Positions 46,395 to 59,300 of a DNA stretch of 64,000 nt are shown here, in pieces. Position 1 is the stretch's first letter; every line of letters starts with the position of its first letter. A model generated the notes under the pieces. It was not told where the DNA came from. It did not search any database and was given only the letters and a program-made list of their open reading frames with translations. The stretch is from NCBI RefSeq assembly GCF_001649575.2, contig NC_051446.1, forward strand, positions 20,667,220 to 20,731,219, given 5' to 3'. This DNA is from Kryptolebias marmoratus (Eukaryota; Chordata; Actinopteri; Cyprinodontiformes; Rivulidae). Both the position numbers and the translations under genes were made by a program.

Positions 46395-46710
46395 GATTTT
46401 TTGTTGACTGAGTTATAGCCATTTTTGCGTTTGCTAAGGTTGCTCAGCTTTGGCGGCCATCTTGACTTGAGCCGACTCCAAAAGCTAACGAGCTGTGGAT
46501 GTTCATCCCGTCGTTGTTTTACCAGGAGTTTCACTGAAATCTGTCATGTGGTTCATGAGATATTTTGTTAACAGATAAACGGCATTGACAACAAAACGTT
46601 GAAGCCAACTTTTTAGGGTCTGAATACACGTTGGGGGTGATGCTCAGCTACTACCACACCAAATATTAGCTCAATATCTGTAGAACTGACTGAGTTATAC
46701 CCGTCTGAGT
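46395..46710 (-). repeat. Dispersed repeat family R, copies 10-11 (reverse, tandem)
   Basis: First unit: TTGACTGAGTTATAGCCATT, GGCGGCCATCTTGACTTGA, CATGAGATATTTTGTTAAC. A second partial unit from 46615: TGATGCTCAGCTACTACCAC, CTCAATATCTGTAGAACTGA. Confidence 0.75.
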
Positions 46711-47099
46711 GCCATTCGCCCAGTCCTGATGTAAGAAGATAAACACGACTGGAGATCATCCCATTTTTAGGTCAATTCAACTTTTTTTAATTTTTTTTTT
46801 GAGTGTAGTGACCCACAAACGTCCTTAAACACAAATCATACTGTAACATAAAACCTATGAGGTATTTAAAAGCTTCGCAACATTTGTGTTTCCCATTAGG
46901 CCGCAGACATTTTCATCACAAACCGAACCCTCCCCGTCTCCCGCTCATGTTCAAAAGAAACCTACATGCCCGTGGCCAGAGATGAAAGTCTTCTTCTTTT
47001 TTTTTTCTTGTTACGGAGCTCGGTGACTCTGAAATCAAAGCTTTAGGAGTAATGCACCCTTTCCAGCAGAAACTTATGGGCGACTCATTTCCCAGGACC

Positions 47100-47392
47100 C
47101 CTGCGGCGCGCGGACCCTCTGCTGTTGTGCGGAGGCGGATGTCTGCGTGTGCTGTGACAGGCCCGGGTCCTCTGCGCTCAGGGCTTTGACCAGCTCAATT
47201 AGCGTGACATACTTTTCCCTTCGGGCTGCTGGACTCAGCGGATTACGTCCTCTGACTTCGGCAGCACACATTCCAGCAGGTAGAGCAACCGTTAGACACG
47301 CTGTTTCCCCCCTCCCACCCGTTTTATCAGCCCTTCAGGACGGGCGGCTGAAAAGAGACCTGAGCGACAGGGAAGGGGGCGAGGGGGAAAAC
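47100..47392 (+). promoter_or_regulatory. psme4: psme4 5' UTR / promoter region
   Basis: GC-rich, CpG-containing block directly upstream of the psme4 ATG (47393). Start site and any 5' UTR intron cannot be placed. Confidence 0.4.
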
Positions 47393-50300
47393 ATGACGGC
47401 GGGTGGGGACGTGTCCGGGTTTGTCCCCCAGAAGGAGATCGTGTACAACAGCCTGCTGCCGTACTGCGAGCGGCTGGAGCGGGAGGCCGCAGAGCTGCTG
47501 GTGGAGATCAAAGCCGACCTGAGCCGAGCCGTCCTCCTCAGGGAGCTGTGGCCCGGGGTCACCTTCTGCGCCAGGAAGCTCTTCTCGTAAGTCTGGACGG
47601 AACTGCAACTGTATTGGACGTTCTTACTGTGCTGACTGAATAACTCTTACGGGAAAACCCAACTAGAAGATTTCTGAATAAAGTCTGAAAGTTGCCCAAA
47701 AAACTCCAGGAAAAACTTGTATATAATCTTAAAAAAAAGTCTACATTTTGATTTATGAGCTGTAGAAGAAGTCTAAAGACGAACCAAAATCAAAGGAAAC
47801 GTTAAAGCTGCTGCGAGCGGCTTATTGTGGTCACCACGGCAACCACACGCCTGTGTTTGTCACTTCCTGACTGAGAGGAAGGCAAAAAATTGCGGACTGA
47901 AATGCGAGCGTTAAACACTCGCCGTGAAGAAACTACAAGTCGGATCTTAAAGATCCTTGCACTGCTTTTACGTTTCTGTAGCGTTTTATGGAGGCGATAA
48001 AAGTTTAAAAAAAGACCCTTCACTTCCAGTTATGAATAGAATATTTTGAGCTAAAATACGACTGAATCTATGGACGTCTGGGTGTGTGGTCTCTGCATTC
48101 TGGGGGGATTCAAGAGAGATTTATAAGCACTATAGCAGCAAGAAAGACACCGGCTGAAAGAAGACAAAAACATGTACAGTTAGATGTATAATTTGTATTT
48201 GCACCCCTAAAAAAACCAGTGGGAGTAGGAAGAGTTAGTTTGCAAAAGATTTGTTTGTGCGACATCAGCTGTCAGTTGAACAGTCCATGGGAAAAAAATC
48301 TCATGAATTTTATAAAAACTTAAATCTGTGGCTTTGTAAAAAGCGTAAAAGCCTGAACTTTCTGTGACTCGTTCAAACTTTGAATGACGTGTTCACTGTG
48401 AAGCCTGCCTGTGGAGTGGGGCTCCAAAGAGGGCTGGGGTTTTCTCATCTGTTTCACCAAAATCTCATTGAGTTAAATTTTGTTTTTTTCTGCACATTTT
48501 GTCTACAATGTGTGACAAACGGCCAGCAAGTCATAGAACACTTTTACTATACCCTTGGTAATAGTGGGGCTATAACTAAAGAGGTAAACGATCTAAATAT
48601 GAACACGATGCAGACCTAAACTGTTCTGATTAATGAAAGACTCAAAGTATGAGTTAGTAAAGAAGGGATCACAATGTTTTGCTTGTCCAAAGGAGCATTA
48701 GAGCAAGACGTCCTTCTGTCCCACGCAGGATTGCTGTTATTATTCACCGATGGTGCTCTGGGGAACGTGGGTCAGGTACAGTAAAGCTGAACTGATTGTT
48801 AAACTCTCTCGCCCTCAGTTTTCTGAAGCTGTACGGCCGAAGGTTCAGCAAAGAGGACCACGTTCTCTTCATCCGGCTCCTCTACGAGTTGGTCACACTG
48901 CCCAACCTGGAGCCCCGCATGATGCAGTGCTACGCCAGGCTGCTCATTCAGCTTCTCAAGTGGGTCTGCCACCAAAACACACACACACTCATCTCTAGCT
49001 GCTGTTCCTTAGCGCTGCCATTATTGCTGGAAGGATTGCACGTGTCATCCGAGTGCTCGGGGTCACCGAAGAGCAGTAAAGTGTTCCTGGAGCTGCTGAG
49101 ACGTGACATAACATGAGACCATCTGACCCTCGAAAGTCCAACTCCTCAGGATGAGCCTCGCCCTGAGCCTTCCTGTTGGTGTAATGAGATCAAACAGCGG
49201 CCCTGTTGGTAAATATCACATCACGCATTTAAGTGGATTTCTGACTTGCCCTCTGCCATTTAGAGGACAGTCGTTCGTAGGCTGCGGCTCACGGAAAGAA
49301 GATCAAAACCTAGAAACCCTTCAGAAAGCATTCAGATTGAGGGTACTTCCAGGGACTTGTGACAAAAAAATAGTAAAAGGCCAAATAAACCAACCTAAAA
49401 ATACTATTTACTAAATACTATTTTTTATTCCTTGACTATCAGCTTAATGCCTTTGACAAAGAAGCTGTTAGAAATCATTTTAAAACTGAAAACATTTCTG
49501 TAGATTAAGACCAGACCTTTTATTTGGCGTCTCATGAACTACAGCGGGTTGGTGACCCGTCACTTTTACAGCAACTGTAGTAGCTGCTCTGCATCAGACA
49601 GGGGAGATGTGGCGGCCCTCGGATCCCTCGGCCCTCTGTTGATTGGCTGTGGCGACCATCTTGACTGGAGTTGTGGTTACTTTTTGACCGTTTCATTACA
49701 GCTCGTCCGGTGGCTCATTTTGATTTATTTTATTTTGATAACAGACAAACACAGACTGAGATATGAGCTAAAACACTATCGCCCGAATTCTCCTTTGCTA
49801 ATATGGAGACGGGCAACAACAAAACAATAAAAGCAGCTTTTAGTGCTCAATCTTAGGGAAGTGAAAGTGAAACCTTAAGCACCTTTTTACCTTGTTTCTA
49901 ACAAAGTGTTGTCTAAGTTTTGAACTAGAAGAGGCCTAAAACTTTGCTTTTCTACGTAACTAAGTTCAGTGGAAACAGAACAGGATGAATGCTTAAAAAC
50001 AAAAAAAAAAAAGTTTTTTTTTTAAGTCAGGAGGCATTTTTTCCTCACAAGTCTGAATTTAAGGGTTAGTTTACAGACAATATGTTTGATATCCCAAGAA
50101 CGAATCACTGTTCGGACAGAATCTGCTGCAAAGTAGTCAAAAAACCAACAAAAAAAACAAAGAAAAGTCCCAAATCAGCCGTCAGCCGTCGACATGCCTG
50201 CCATGAGATGCAGCTTCAGCCCCACTGCACTGTGATCCGGTTGGAACAACAGTCAAGAAAACATGAGCGTTAACTAGATTTCCTACAAAGTAAACAGATC

Positions 50301-53300
50301 AGGCCTTTCTATAACCGGAAATCTTTGATGATCGATGAACGTTGCCATGTTTAATTTTAACGTGTGTTCCTGAACTAAGTCATGTTGGTCTTCTGGGAAA
50401 AAAGATCTAAAGTTACCCGCCCTGACTTCAACCAGTAAAGGAGCTAAGTTCAGTTCACAGCCAGCCCCTCTCCCACGGCTCATTAAATGATTAATGACCA
50501 GGCTTTTGGTTTTTTGGGTTAGAACAAGGGAAAGTTTTAGCTCAGCGAGGCTCAAATTGACGTTTCAATAAGGTTGCCGTCAGACAGGAAACATCTCCAC
50601 TGACGTGACGGAGCGACTTTTTAAACTTTCTACAGCAGCACGCTCACAGCGCCTCGAAGAAGGAGTACCGAGTCTTGGCTCTACAGTACATTTATCACAT
50701 TTTAAGCCTGTTTTAACTCTGCGCTTTTGTCTCCCGGATCAGATCTGTCGCTCCCCCAGCGACGGTCGGGTGGCTTCCAAAAGATCGGCGCATTCATCGC
50801 TTCCCATTTGTCTCCAGCTGTTTCGCTGATTTCCGTATCCGTCAAAAAAGAAAAGCGGCATCTCTATGCAGATGTCAGTCGTGTGAGTGGTTCGCGTCAG
50901 ATGAGGAGAGAAAGATCTGGGCTAACGGAACATCAAGCGCCAGGTCTTGCAGCCGAGCGCCGACTTTGATACTCAAACATCAAACATCAGGTCTCAATAG
51001 TCCCCTCGTATTTCACAGCCATTTTCCAGATTGTCTCTTCTCCTCTTCATTTCTTAAAAAAAAAAACTCCCTAATGAGAGTCTGTTCCATCTCTGCGACA
51101 TAAAGAAGAAAAGGAGCTGACAAGAGGAATTTGGGCTTGTAAAAACCAGCGCAGGAATCGTTCTTGCGAGATTTAATCCCATAAAAATGGTGATTTTTAC
51201 AAAGGAACGCAATGAAGACGACATGGGAGTTTCTCAGGCGGGGATTTAAAAAAAAAAAAAAAAAAAAAAAAGCAACTCCATTTTAAAGCTTATAAGGAAC
51301 TCATCATTTTGTGTGAAATCTAAAAGCTTAAGTGGGTGTTAGGAGAAGTGAGGAAACATTAAAAAGGGATAATGCTGCTTCACCGAGCAGCCAGTTCTGT
51401 TGATTCCTTTATTTTTCCTCCCCTCCTCCATGGAGCAGCGAACAGGAGGCTCGGATTGGGAATATTTTTAACCCAGCTGAGGCCACGCTCGTGCAAATTT
51501 GCCAACGCCTGCAGCTGTTGGTCCAGTTCTGCCTTATTAACAACGAAGAATCCCCGCATTGTGTTCAACCGTCACGTCTGCGAGCTGGCGAGAGCAGCTT
51601 GTGACGGGATGACGGGTTTTTCCCCCAGGGCGGCCGGCGTTTTCGGACGCCCGGCGGGTCTCTCGTCTCCACATTTTCACCGTTGGGCGTTTGGATTGTT
51701 TCTAAACATCTTCGAGTAGCTAAGAGTCCCGTCTAAAATGTTCCGTCCGGCCTTTTATGCGACAGCTGAGGGCTCGTTTTTCTTCCCAAACAGGAAGAAG
51801 GAACTCCTGTCAAGAGATGACCTCCAGTTGCCGTGGCGACCACTCTACAATCTGTACGAAAGAGTCGTCTACTCCAAAACCGAACATCTGGGGCTCATCT
51901 GGTTCCCCAAGTATGTGGCTACACCCTTGGATTATTAGAGTAGAGCTCAGAGGATGTCAGGTGAAATAATCTCAGCTACTACCACCCCAAGTTTAAGATA
52001 AATATCCGTCAAATTCACAGAGTAAGACAATTTTTTGTGTTTTCTAAGATCAGCTGGCTGTGGCAGCCATCTTGAATTGGCTTATGTCAAGTCAAGTCAA
52101 ATTTTTTCATATAGCAACAAGGCGGTTCAAAGTCATAAAAACACAAAAACAAAAATTCATAAAAATAACATCATGACAACACAAAGATAAAAAAACTCCT
52201 AACAATAACATACAAATAAAGACTAACTAAGAGTACTAAAGGCTAACTAAGAGTACTAAAGGCTAACTAAGAGCACTAAAGAGGCTAACTGAAAGCTAAA
52301 ACACCTCGGCCATAAGGTTGGGTGAAGAGAAGTAAAAATAAAATTAGATCTCACATCATATCTAAGTTACGATCAGCCAATTACTGACGTTTTCAGTGAA
52401 ATGGGTCCTGTAGTTTGTAAGGCATTTTGCTGACACTACAGAAACATTCACTGAGACAGAGTCCAATAAGTGGAGGTGAGTTTTAGACCTTTTTTTATTC
52501 TGGATGATCACAAACCCTCAGGCGTCTCTCCTTGCTCACAGCTCGGTGGACCATGTGTTGAAGGCTTTGATCAGGAGCTGCAGACTGTGAGTCTCATCCT
52601 TTCTGATCATGTCATCTTCCGAGGCGGAGAATGCTTTTCTTTCATCTCCACTCGAGCTGCGTGCGTTTGTCTGGTTTTTATCTTTATTCACGTTCCACGC
52701 TCCCAGGTATTTCCCTGCGTCCTCCACCGAGGAGATGCTGGATGAGTGGCGCCCCCTGCTGTGCGTGTTTGACGGGGTCATGCAGAAGGCCATCAGCAAC
52801 ATGGAGCTGTTCCTGCCCACCATCCTGAGCCCGGAGGAGCACGAGCAGGGCTTCAGGTGAGCCGGCCAATCACAGCGCCTGTGTGAGTCTGTCTGTTAGC
52901 AAAATATGTCATGAACCGCTGGATGGATTTCAATGAACCTGAAAGGTGTACGCCACTACAGCTAACCAACACAAAAATGCCTACAACTCAGTCAGTTTTG
53001 CAGCTTTTGAGCTCAGGTCCAGTGTGATAGAAGCTCAGAGTCATCCTCAACACATACTCTGTTCATAATAAGATGATCTTAGGTTAAAACTCTGACACCA
53101 AGTGCTGCATATCCTGAACCACAGTTTATAAAAGTCTTCAGTCTGCAGAAGCACTGCGGTCGTATTTTGTGTAAAAATGCCTCCCCTTCTTCAGAGTCTT
53201 GAAAAATCCAATTTTCTGAAATTCTCGTTCTTCTCTTTTTGTTTCTTTCGCTAACTCGTCGCTCTCTCGGAAAGTTTCTGCTCGTCGTTTTGTTTTTCCT

Positions 53301-56300
53301 GCGCTCCTCACGGTTGTTTTCCAGGCAGCTTTACAACGCCTCCTTCTCCGCCGTTCCGGGGCGATTTGTCTGGATTTACTCTTGGATCCATAAGCAGTTT
53401 CTGCTCAGTTTCCACAATACATCATCTTTAATACCCGTTTTTTTCTTCTTCTTTTTTTCTTTCGCTCTCCCCTTTTCATTTTGTTGCTTTTTCCTCCAGA
53501 ATATACAGGAGAGAATGAGTTCATGTGCTGGGAAATTGGTGATAAATGAGGGGGGGATTCGGCCTCAGGTGCGCGTCTCATTAGACGTTAATCGAAGGTT
53601 TTTGTCCATGATTTTGTGTTTTTTTTTTTTTAGGTTGTGGTTTGACGAGTTAATGAGTCTTTGGATGTCGGTGCAGAATCAGCCGAGCTGGGAAGGGGTG
53701 AGACGTGCACACACACACACACACACACACATCCTTTTAGCTACTTGGCTTGGGTGAGAAATTCTTAAAGTCACAGCAAGTTCAGTTTATGCTAAAATAA
53801 AATAAAATAAAAATTCACTTGTCAAAATTGCTTTGGTGTATTTTAAAACAATATCAAGGCATTAAGGAACGGCTCACTCAGCGCTCCGTTCTCCTGAAAA
53901 TAAATAAAGGAAATTAGAACGACACGCCTTCGACATTTCCTTGATTGCGGTGATTGAAATGTTGGCTGTTTCCGCTCAGCATGCCGATAAGATTTTCCCG
54001 TTTGTGCCTCTGCTCTGTTTTCCTCCAGCCTTGGGGCCCAGAGAGCAGCCTGGCTGAGCTCTCTACCCCCCTGTTCTTGAACATCCTTCAGTTTTGTTGT
54101 TTTTTGTTCTTCACTTCTGGAAATCGACACACTCACACTGTTTGCCTGATGTTGTCTTGTAGCACCTAGTCAACCTGTTTGCTCGCCTCGCCAACGATAA
54201 CATCGGCTACGTGGACTGGACTCCTTATATTCCCACAGTGAGTCGTTAGCAGCGCTACGTGGATACACGAGCCTGCCTCTAAACGGCTTTTATTGGGGGG
54301 CCACGGGGCTGCGTCCGTAAGCTGAAACTTCTTTTGTTTCGATGGCGTGCGTGTGTGTAGATTTTCACCAGAATCCTGCGGAGTTTCAACCTTCCCGTCG
54401 GGGTCTGTCAGATGGTGGCACCGAGGTACCTCACCAACTCCTACGACGTTGGATACGTGGTTTTATGGATCACGGCACTCCTGGTACACACAAATAAAAA
54501 TAAAATACACAGCACAGATGCGCTATGCAGCACGCCGCGGCTGCTTGATTGCCTGTTAATGTCTGTCCCTGCAGGGCGGACCAGGAAACCCCGCGCAGAA
54601 GGAGCTGACCTGCTTGTTTAGCAGCATCGCCTCCTTCTACCACCCGTCCAACCACGGCCGCTGGCAGGTCAGTGGTGCTCCCTCAGCAACACACCGATCC
54701 TCCATTTCTGTTTGAACACATTAAAGGGATAGTCTGGTCACTTTTGAAGTGACGCTCTGCCTAATAGTCATCACTAGTTGGTACCTGAGTACGGAGGATG
54801 GAGAGAAGGGGCAGGAGTCTTCCTGCAGGCTAGGCTAACAGTTAGCCAAACAGGATTTTTCAGGAACGACATCCGTATTAGTGCAGCATATGTTCTCATG
54901 GTAACATGGATGTTGTTCTGCTGAGAAAACCAAATGGTGTAGAGGTTTAATATTAGCTTATTTTGTTAGCCAGCCCAGCTTAACATTTTCCTTATTGTCC
55001 GTGACTAATAACGTACTGACTAATGGAAACTATCTGACAGAAAGTTGCTTCAAAAAAGGTCAAAACCACCTCTTTAAACGTATTTTTAAATCCGTGCGTC
55101 TGCAGGCCCGACTGATGCGTCTGCTTCAGCGACTGCCGGCGAGCGTCGTGCGCCGCGTGCACCGCGAGCGTTACGCCCCGCCCAGCTGGATCACGGCGGT
55201 CCCCGAGGGTCAACGGTTGACCGACGCCGACCTGCAGGAGTTCACCCGCAGCCTCAGGGGAGCCGCCCTGCTGGCTATGTTCAGGTACTGCGTGGATGTG
55301 GTCATGAGACTGAATGAAGGATAAAACTTGTCCACTTTGTGTGGAAAGGCTTGTTACAGAAGCACCAGAAAAGCCTGTTAACCTTTAAAACAGTAAATCA
55401 TTTTTCTGATTTTAAATACATTAAAAACCTAAAGTATAAATCACTTTACACTATAACCTAATTACTGATTTCTTAGTTTCATCACTAAGAAATAATCCAT
55501 AATTTGATTCTCAGAGCTGAAACACATCTATATTTCTGACTGCTTCTAACTTTCAGACATAAATATTATATAGTTCTCCTCTTAATTTGAAATATATTTA
55601 TTAAATCTAACTAGGAAGGGTATTGTTGGCACCAAAAACATTAATTCCCTTTGTTTTCAAATACACAATATCTGTAAATTTTAACAATCTGAAGTGAATA
55701 CAGAGTTTATTTGTTTGTTCATTATAAGAGCTGTATGTATTTATCTACCTAGACCCAATAATCTAAATATTGGGTCCAGGTTTGTTTTAGACACACTCCA
55801 GCTTATATGGCTTTACAAAAGAGCAAAACAAATTGTGCGTTGCGTTTCGCACCCAATAAGTCTCCAACCCTGCAGAAAATACCAGCAGATTTAGATAGTA
55901 TGTTGACATTTAAAAACCAAAGCTGAACTTGTGTGGGGGGAAAGCTGAAAGGATGCAGATACAGAACAGTCGTTGTCACTGCGGGTGGAGGTGCGAGCGC
56001 TCTCCTGCACCGCCCGAGCCAGCCGGTGGCCTCGCAGGTCGACATTTATGGATCCGAATTTCTCCGGATTTCTCCTCTTTTTTTTTTAGCCAGTTGACAA
56101 AATAACTATCAACCAGTTCCCTCTTATCAGTGTGGCCACTTAAATGGTGTGTCAGGTTTTCTTGCTTCTTGCAAACAACCAGCAAACTGCGAACACTCGG
56201 CCTCAGACGCAACAAGCCTAATCCGGACAAAAACAGGCCGTCTCAGTATATCCGTGTGTTTTTGTCACTGTAACGCACGCGCCGTCACCTGAACTCTCCT

Positions 56301-59300
56301 GGTGGTTTCGCAGTAAAACCGGCAGCGCAGACGCGGCCTACGCCCTGCAGAACCTGGCTCTGCTGGCGCCCGAACTCGTCGTCCCGGCCGTCCTCGAAAA
56401 GTAAGACTCCCGGGAGATCCCGGCTCCGGTTCACGTCGCGTCACATAAAATCACCTGGTTGTAATTTCCTCCACATGGTCAGAACCTACGCAGCGATGGA
56501 GACCCTGACAGAGCCGCACACCCTCACCGCCACCCTCAGCTGCGTGATCGGCATGGCCCGCAGCCTGGTCTCGCCGAACGACCACTACCCAGAGGGCCAT
56601 GCGCACGTTCTCCCCCTGCTCATGGGCTCTCTCCCAGGGGTGGACCCCAACGACTTCAGCAAGTGCATGGTGAGTGTCGAACGTGCTGATCGCTAATGAA
56701 GAAAAATGATTAGACAAGACGACAACGCAGCTCGTGCTGATTGAACTCCCTCCTTGTATACTCAGGTCTGTCCTATTAATTATCCCCGAAAGTGAACATC
56801 TCAGTTTGAAGAACTCGTAATTAATCCGGCAGCTTGAATAGTAAAACGGATCGGTTCCCTCACTTGCTGCGCTCGTTTGCTCCACGCCGTATTAATCTTC
56901 GGCACTAGAAGAAATGAATGCGTTTGGAAAAAAACTTTTTTTACCTGGCACATTATTTAACGCAGGCTGTGATCACTTCAGATGATGTTAATTGATCTGC
57001 CATGCCTCTCTCTGTCCAGATAACGTTCCAGTTCATCACCACCTTCGCCACGCTGGTTCCTTTAGTGGATTGTTCGGACGCTCCTTCCCGACACGCGGAT
57101 CTCACTGAGGTACACAGAACAGAGATTAAGTGTTTGTTCTGTACAGTTTGAGCTAGGAGACACAAACGATGACACAAACTGACCAAAGAAGACATCAAAC
57201 TTACAGTTTCTTTAAAAACAAGATAAACAGATCAGAAATACAACACAAGCACGTCTTATAACTGTCTACTCATCTCAACAAACTGATTGTTTGTAGGAAG
57301 GATTAAATGGAAATAAGAAACAAGACCTAAAGTTTATTGTTCAAACTCTGAAACAAAATGGCTTCCTCCTCAGCACCTTTAAAATCTGGATTAAACTGTT
57401 AAAGCTTTAAAGGAACAGGTCCGATCTTTGGAAGCAGGTTTCTGAATGATTAATATCTTACCTGTCGTAGATAATCCTTCAAACAGCCTCAGCTTGAAGA
57501 CAGTTTAATTCTGAACCGACAGACGAGCTAACGGCTAGTCCGACATGGGGAACCCGAACCAAAGTGGATTCCTCCAGATGATTTTACCAGATGAAAAACC
57601 AACAGTCGATTTGAAGGCAATCCGCTACTCAGATAAGCTGTTAGCTCGTCAGTCCAGTCAGAATTAAACTATTTCTCCAAAACGAAGCTATTCAAAAAGC
57701 TATCTGCAACAGGTAAGATATTTGCTGCTCATAACCAGTATCTGAACTATCGCTTAAAGATAAGTTTTAAAAGGAGTGCACAAAAAAAACAAAACAAACA
57801 AAAAGGTAAAAAAAAACATCAAAGTCCAGAGAAATCTGTCTTAATGTTATATTATTTTTAGTTGTTCTTTTAAAACTCGTGGAACAAGATTTAGAAGTTT
57901 CATAAGAGCTCTTTATAGCTGCAAAATTATACAGCAAGGCTTGAAAAACATCCATCATCAAAACCTTCATCATTTTGGTTGTTTTGTCCTAAAAAGAGTA
58001 AAGTGACAACTTTAGCTAATGCATGGATCTTTTTCTTCTTCCTGATGATTAGATGAGAAATCCGGCATCACTTTCATGTTTGTACAGTAAATACGCAGAC
58101 GTCGGCTCAGTTTAGCATGAAAAACAGAAGCAGCTTTTTCAGTTCTGTGACCCCGAAGCTCTAAATGTCTCCAATTAGCTGAGCAGATTTGGTTGTTTTG
58201 CCTCAATTTGTACAAAAGATCAAAGTGTGAAAACACCTCGTCGTCGACTTTCTTGGACCTTCCTTGTTGGTTTGAGGAAACTCGACAGCAGCTTTCACCC
58301 GCTTCCATCGTCTGTGCTGGTCTAACTAGCTACACATTTAAGAGATACTTAAAGAGGTGTTCTGTCTAATAGTTAGCATCTTATCAGTCAGAGAGCACAG
58401 AGTGTGGGGAAAAATGCAGAAGTCTTCCTTCTCTGCTCGCGGCCTCTCTAAACAGCTGATCCCAGAAACTTTGCATTAAAAAAAACACTGAATTCTGATC
58501 TCTTCCTCCTCTTCAGCCTGTCATTACACAGAAGGTAATATTCACAAAAGAGTGTACTGAAACGCAGATTAAATAAAAATCCGGAGCGCCATCTTTCAGC
58601 TCTGTTCCACTGAGTGCATTTCCCAAAATGTCAAAGTGTTTCTTTTGTAATTCAGGCAGAAAAGAAACCAAAGCGCAGAGGTTATTATACAAACACATTA
58701 CCTTCGTCTCTCCTCCGCAGATCGAAAGAGATATTTGCTTCGCCTCAGCTGGGTTTGAAGACTTTGTGCTGCAGTTCCTGGACAGGTAGAAATAAATTAG
58801 GGAGTCAGGCTGTCACTGTGTGAAGCTCTGTTGTCAGCGTCTGAATACGAATGCGTGTCTCTGTTTGAAATGCACTAGACTCACTGCCTCTGGAGTGAAA
58901 GAGCCTCTTTTCTGTTTTTTTTTAATCATACCGTTGTTGACATTTTCATCGCTGACAAGTGTTTTAAGTGTGCGTTTTTGTGCGCTCGTGTGTGTCCTTG
59001 TGTCGCTCGCGCAGGTGTTTCGCTCTGATAGACAGCAGCACACTGGAGCAGACAAGAGATGAGACGGAGACAGACACTCAGACTCATCTGGAGAGCCTGG
59101 TGAAGCTGGGACTGTCCTCTGCTGTTGGCACCGTCTTAATGCAGAGCTCCACTGAAATATACAAGGTGCCACGAGAACACACACCAACATTATCATGTTT
59201 GTCTGAGAGGTAAAAAGCCCCTGATGTACTCTGAACGGGACTTTATCAACTTCTAATTCAGCCTCCAATTATTTAGGTCCAATTTTGTCCATGCTCGGAC

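Larger units (their letters stand above)
42712..47392. other. Intergenic region between divergent thbs2 and psme4
   Basis: The thbs2 promoter and any 5' non-coding exon must lie here but could not be placed. The region holds CT/CA microsatellites (43255-43300, 43449-43477), family R pieces and hAT-like MITEs. No minus-strand frame is long enough for the single large TSPN exon (about 550 nt) found in other THBS1/2 genes. Confidence 0.55.
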
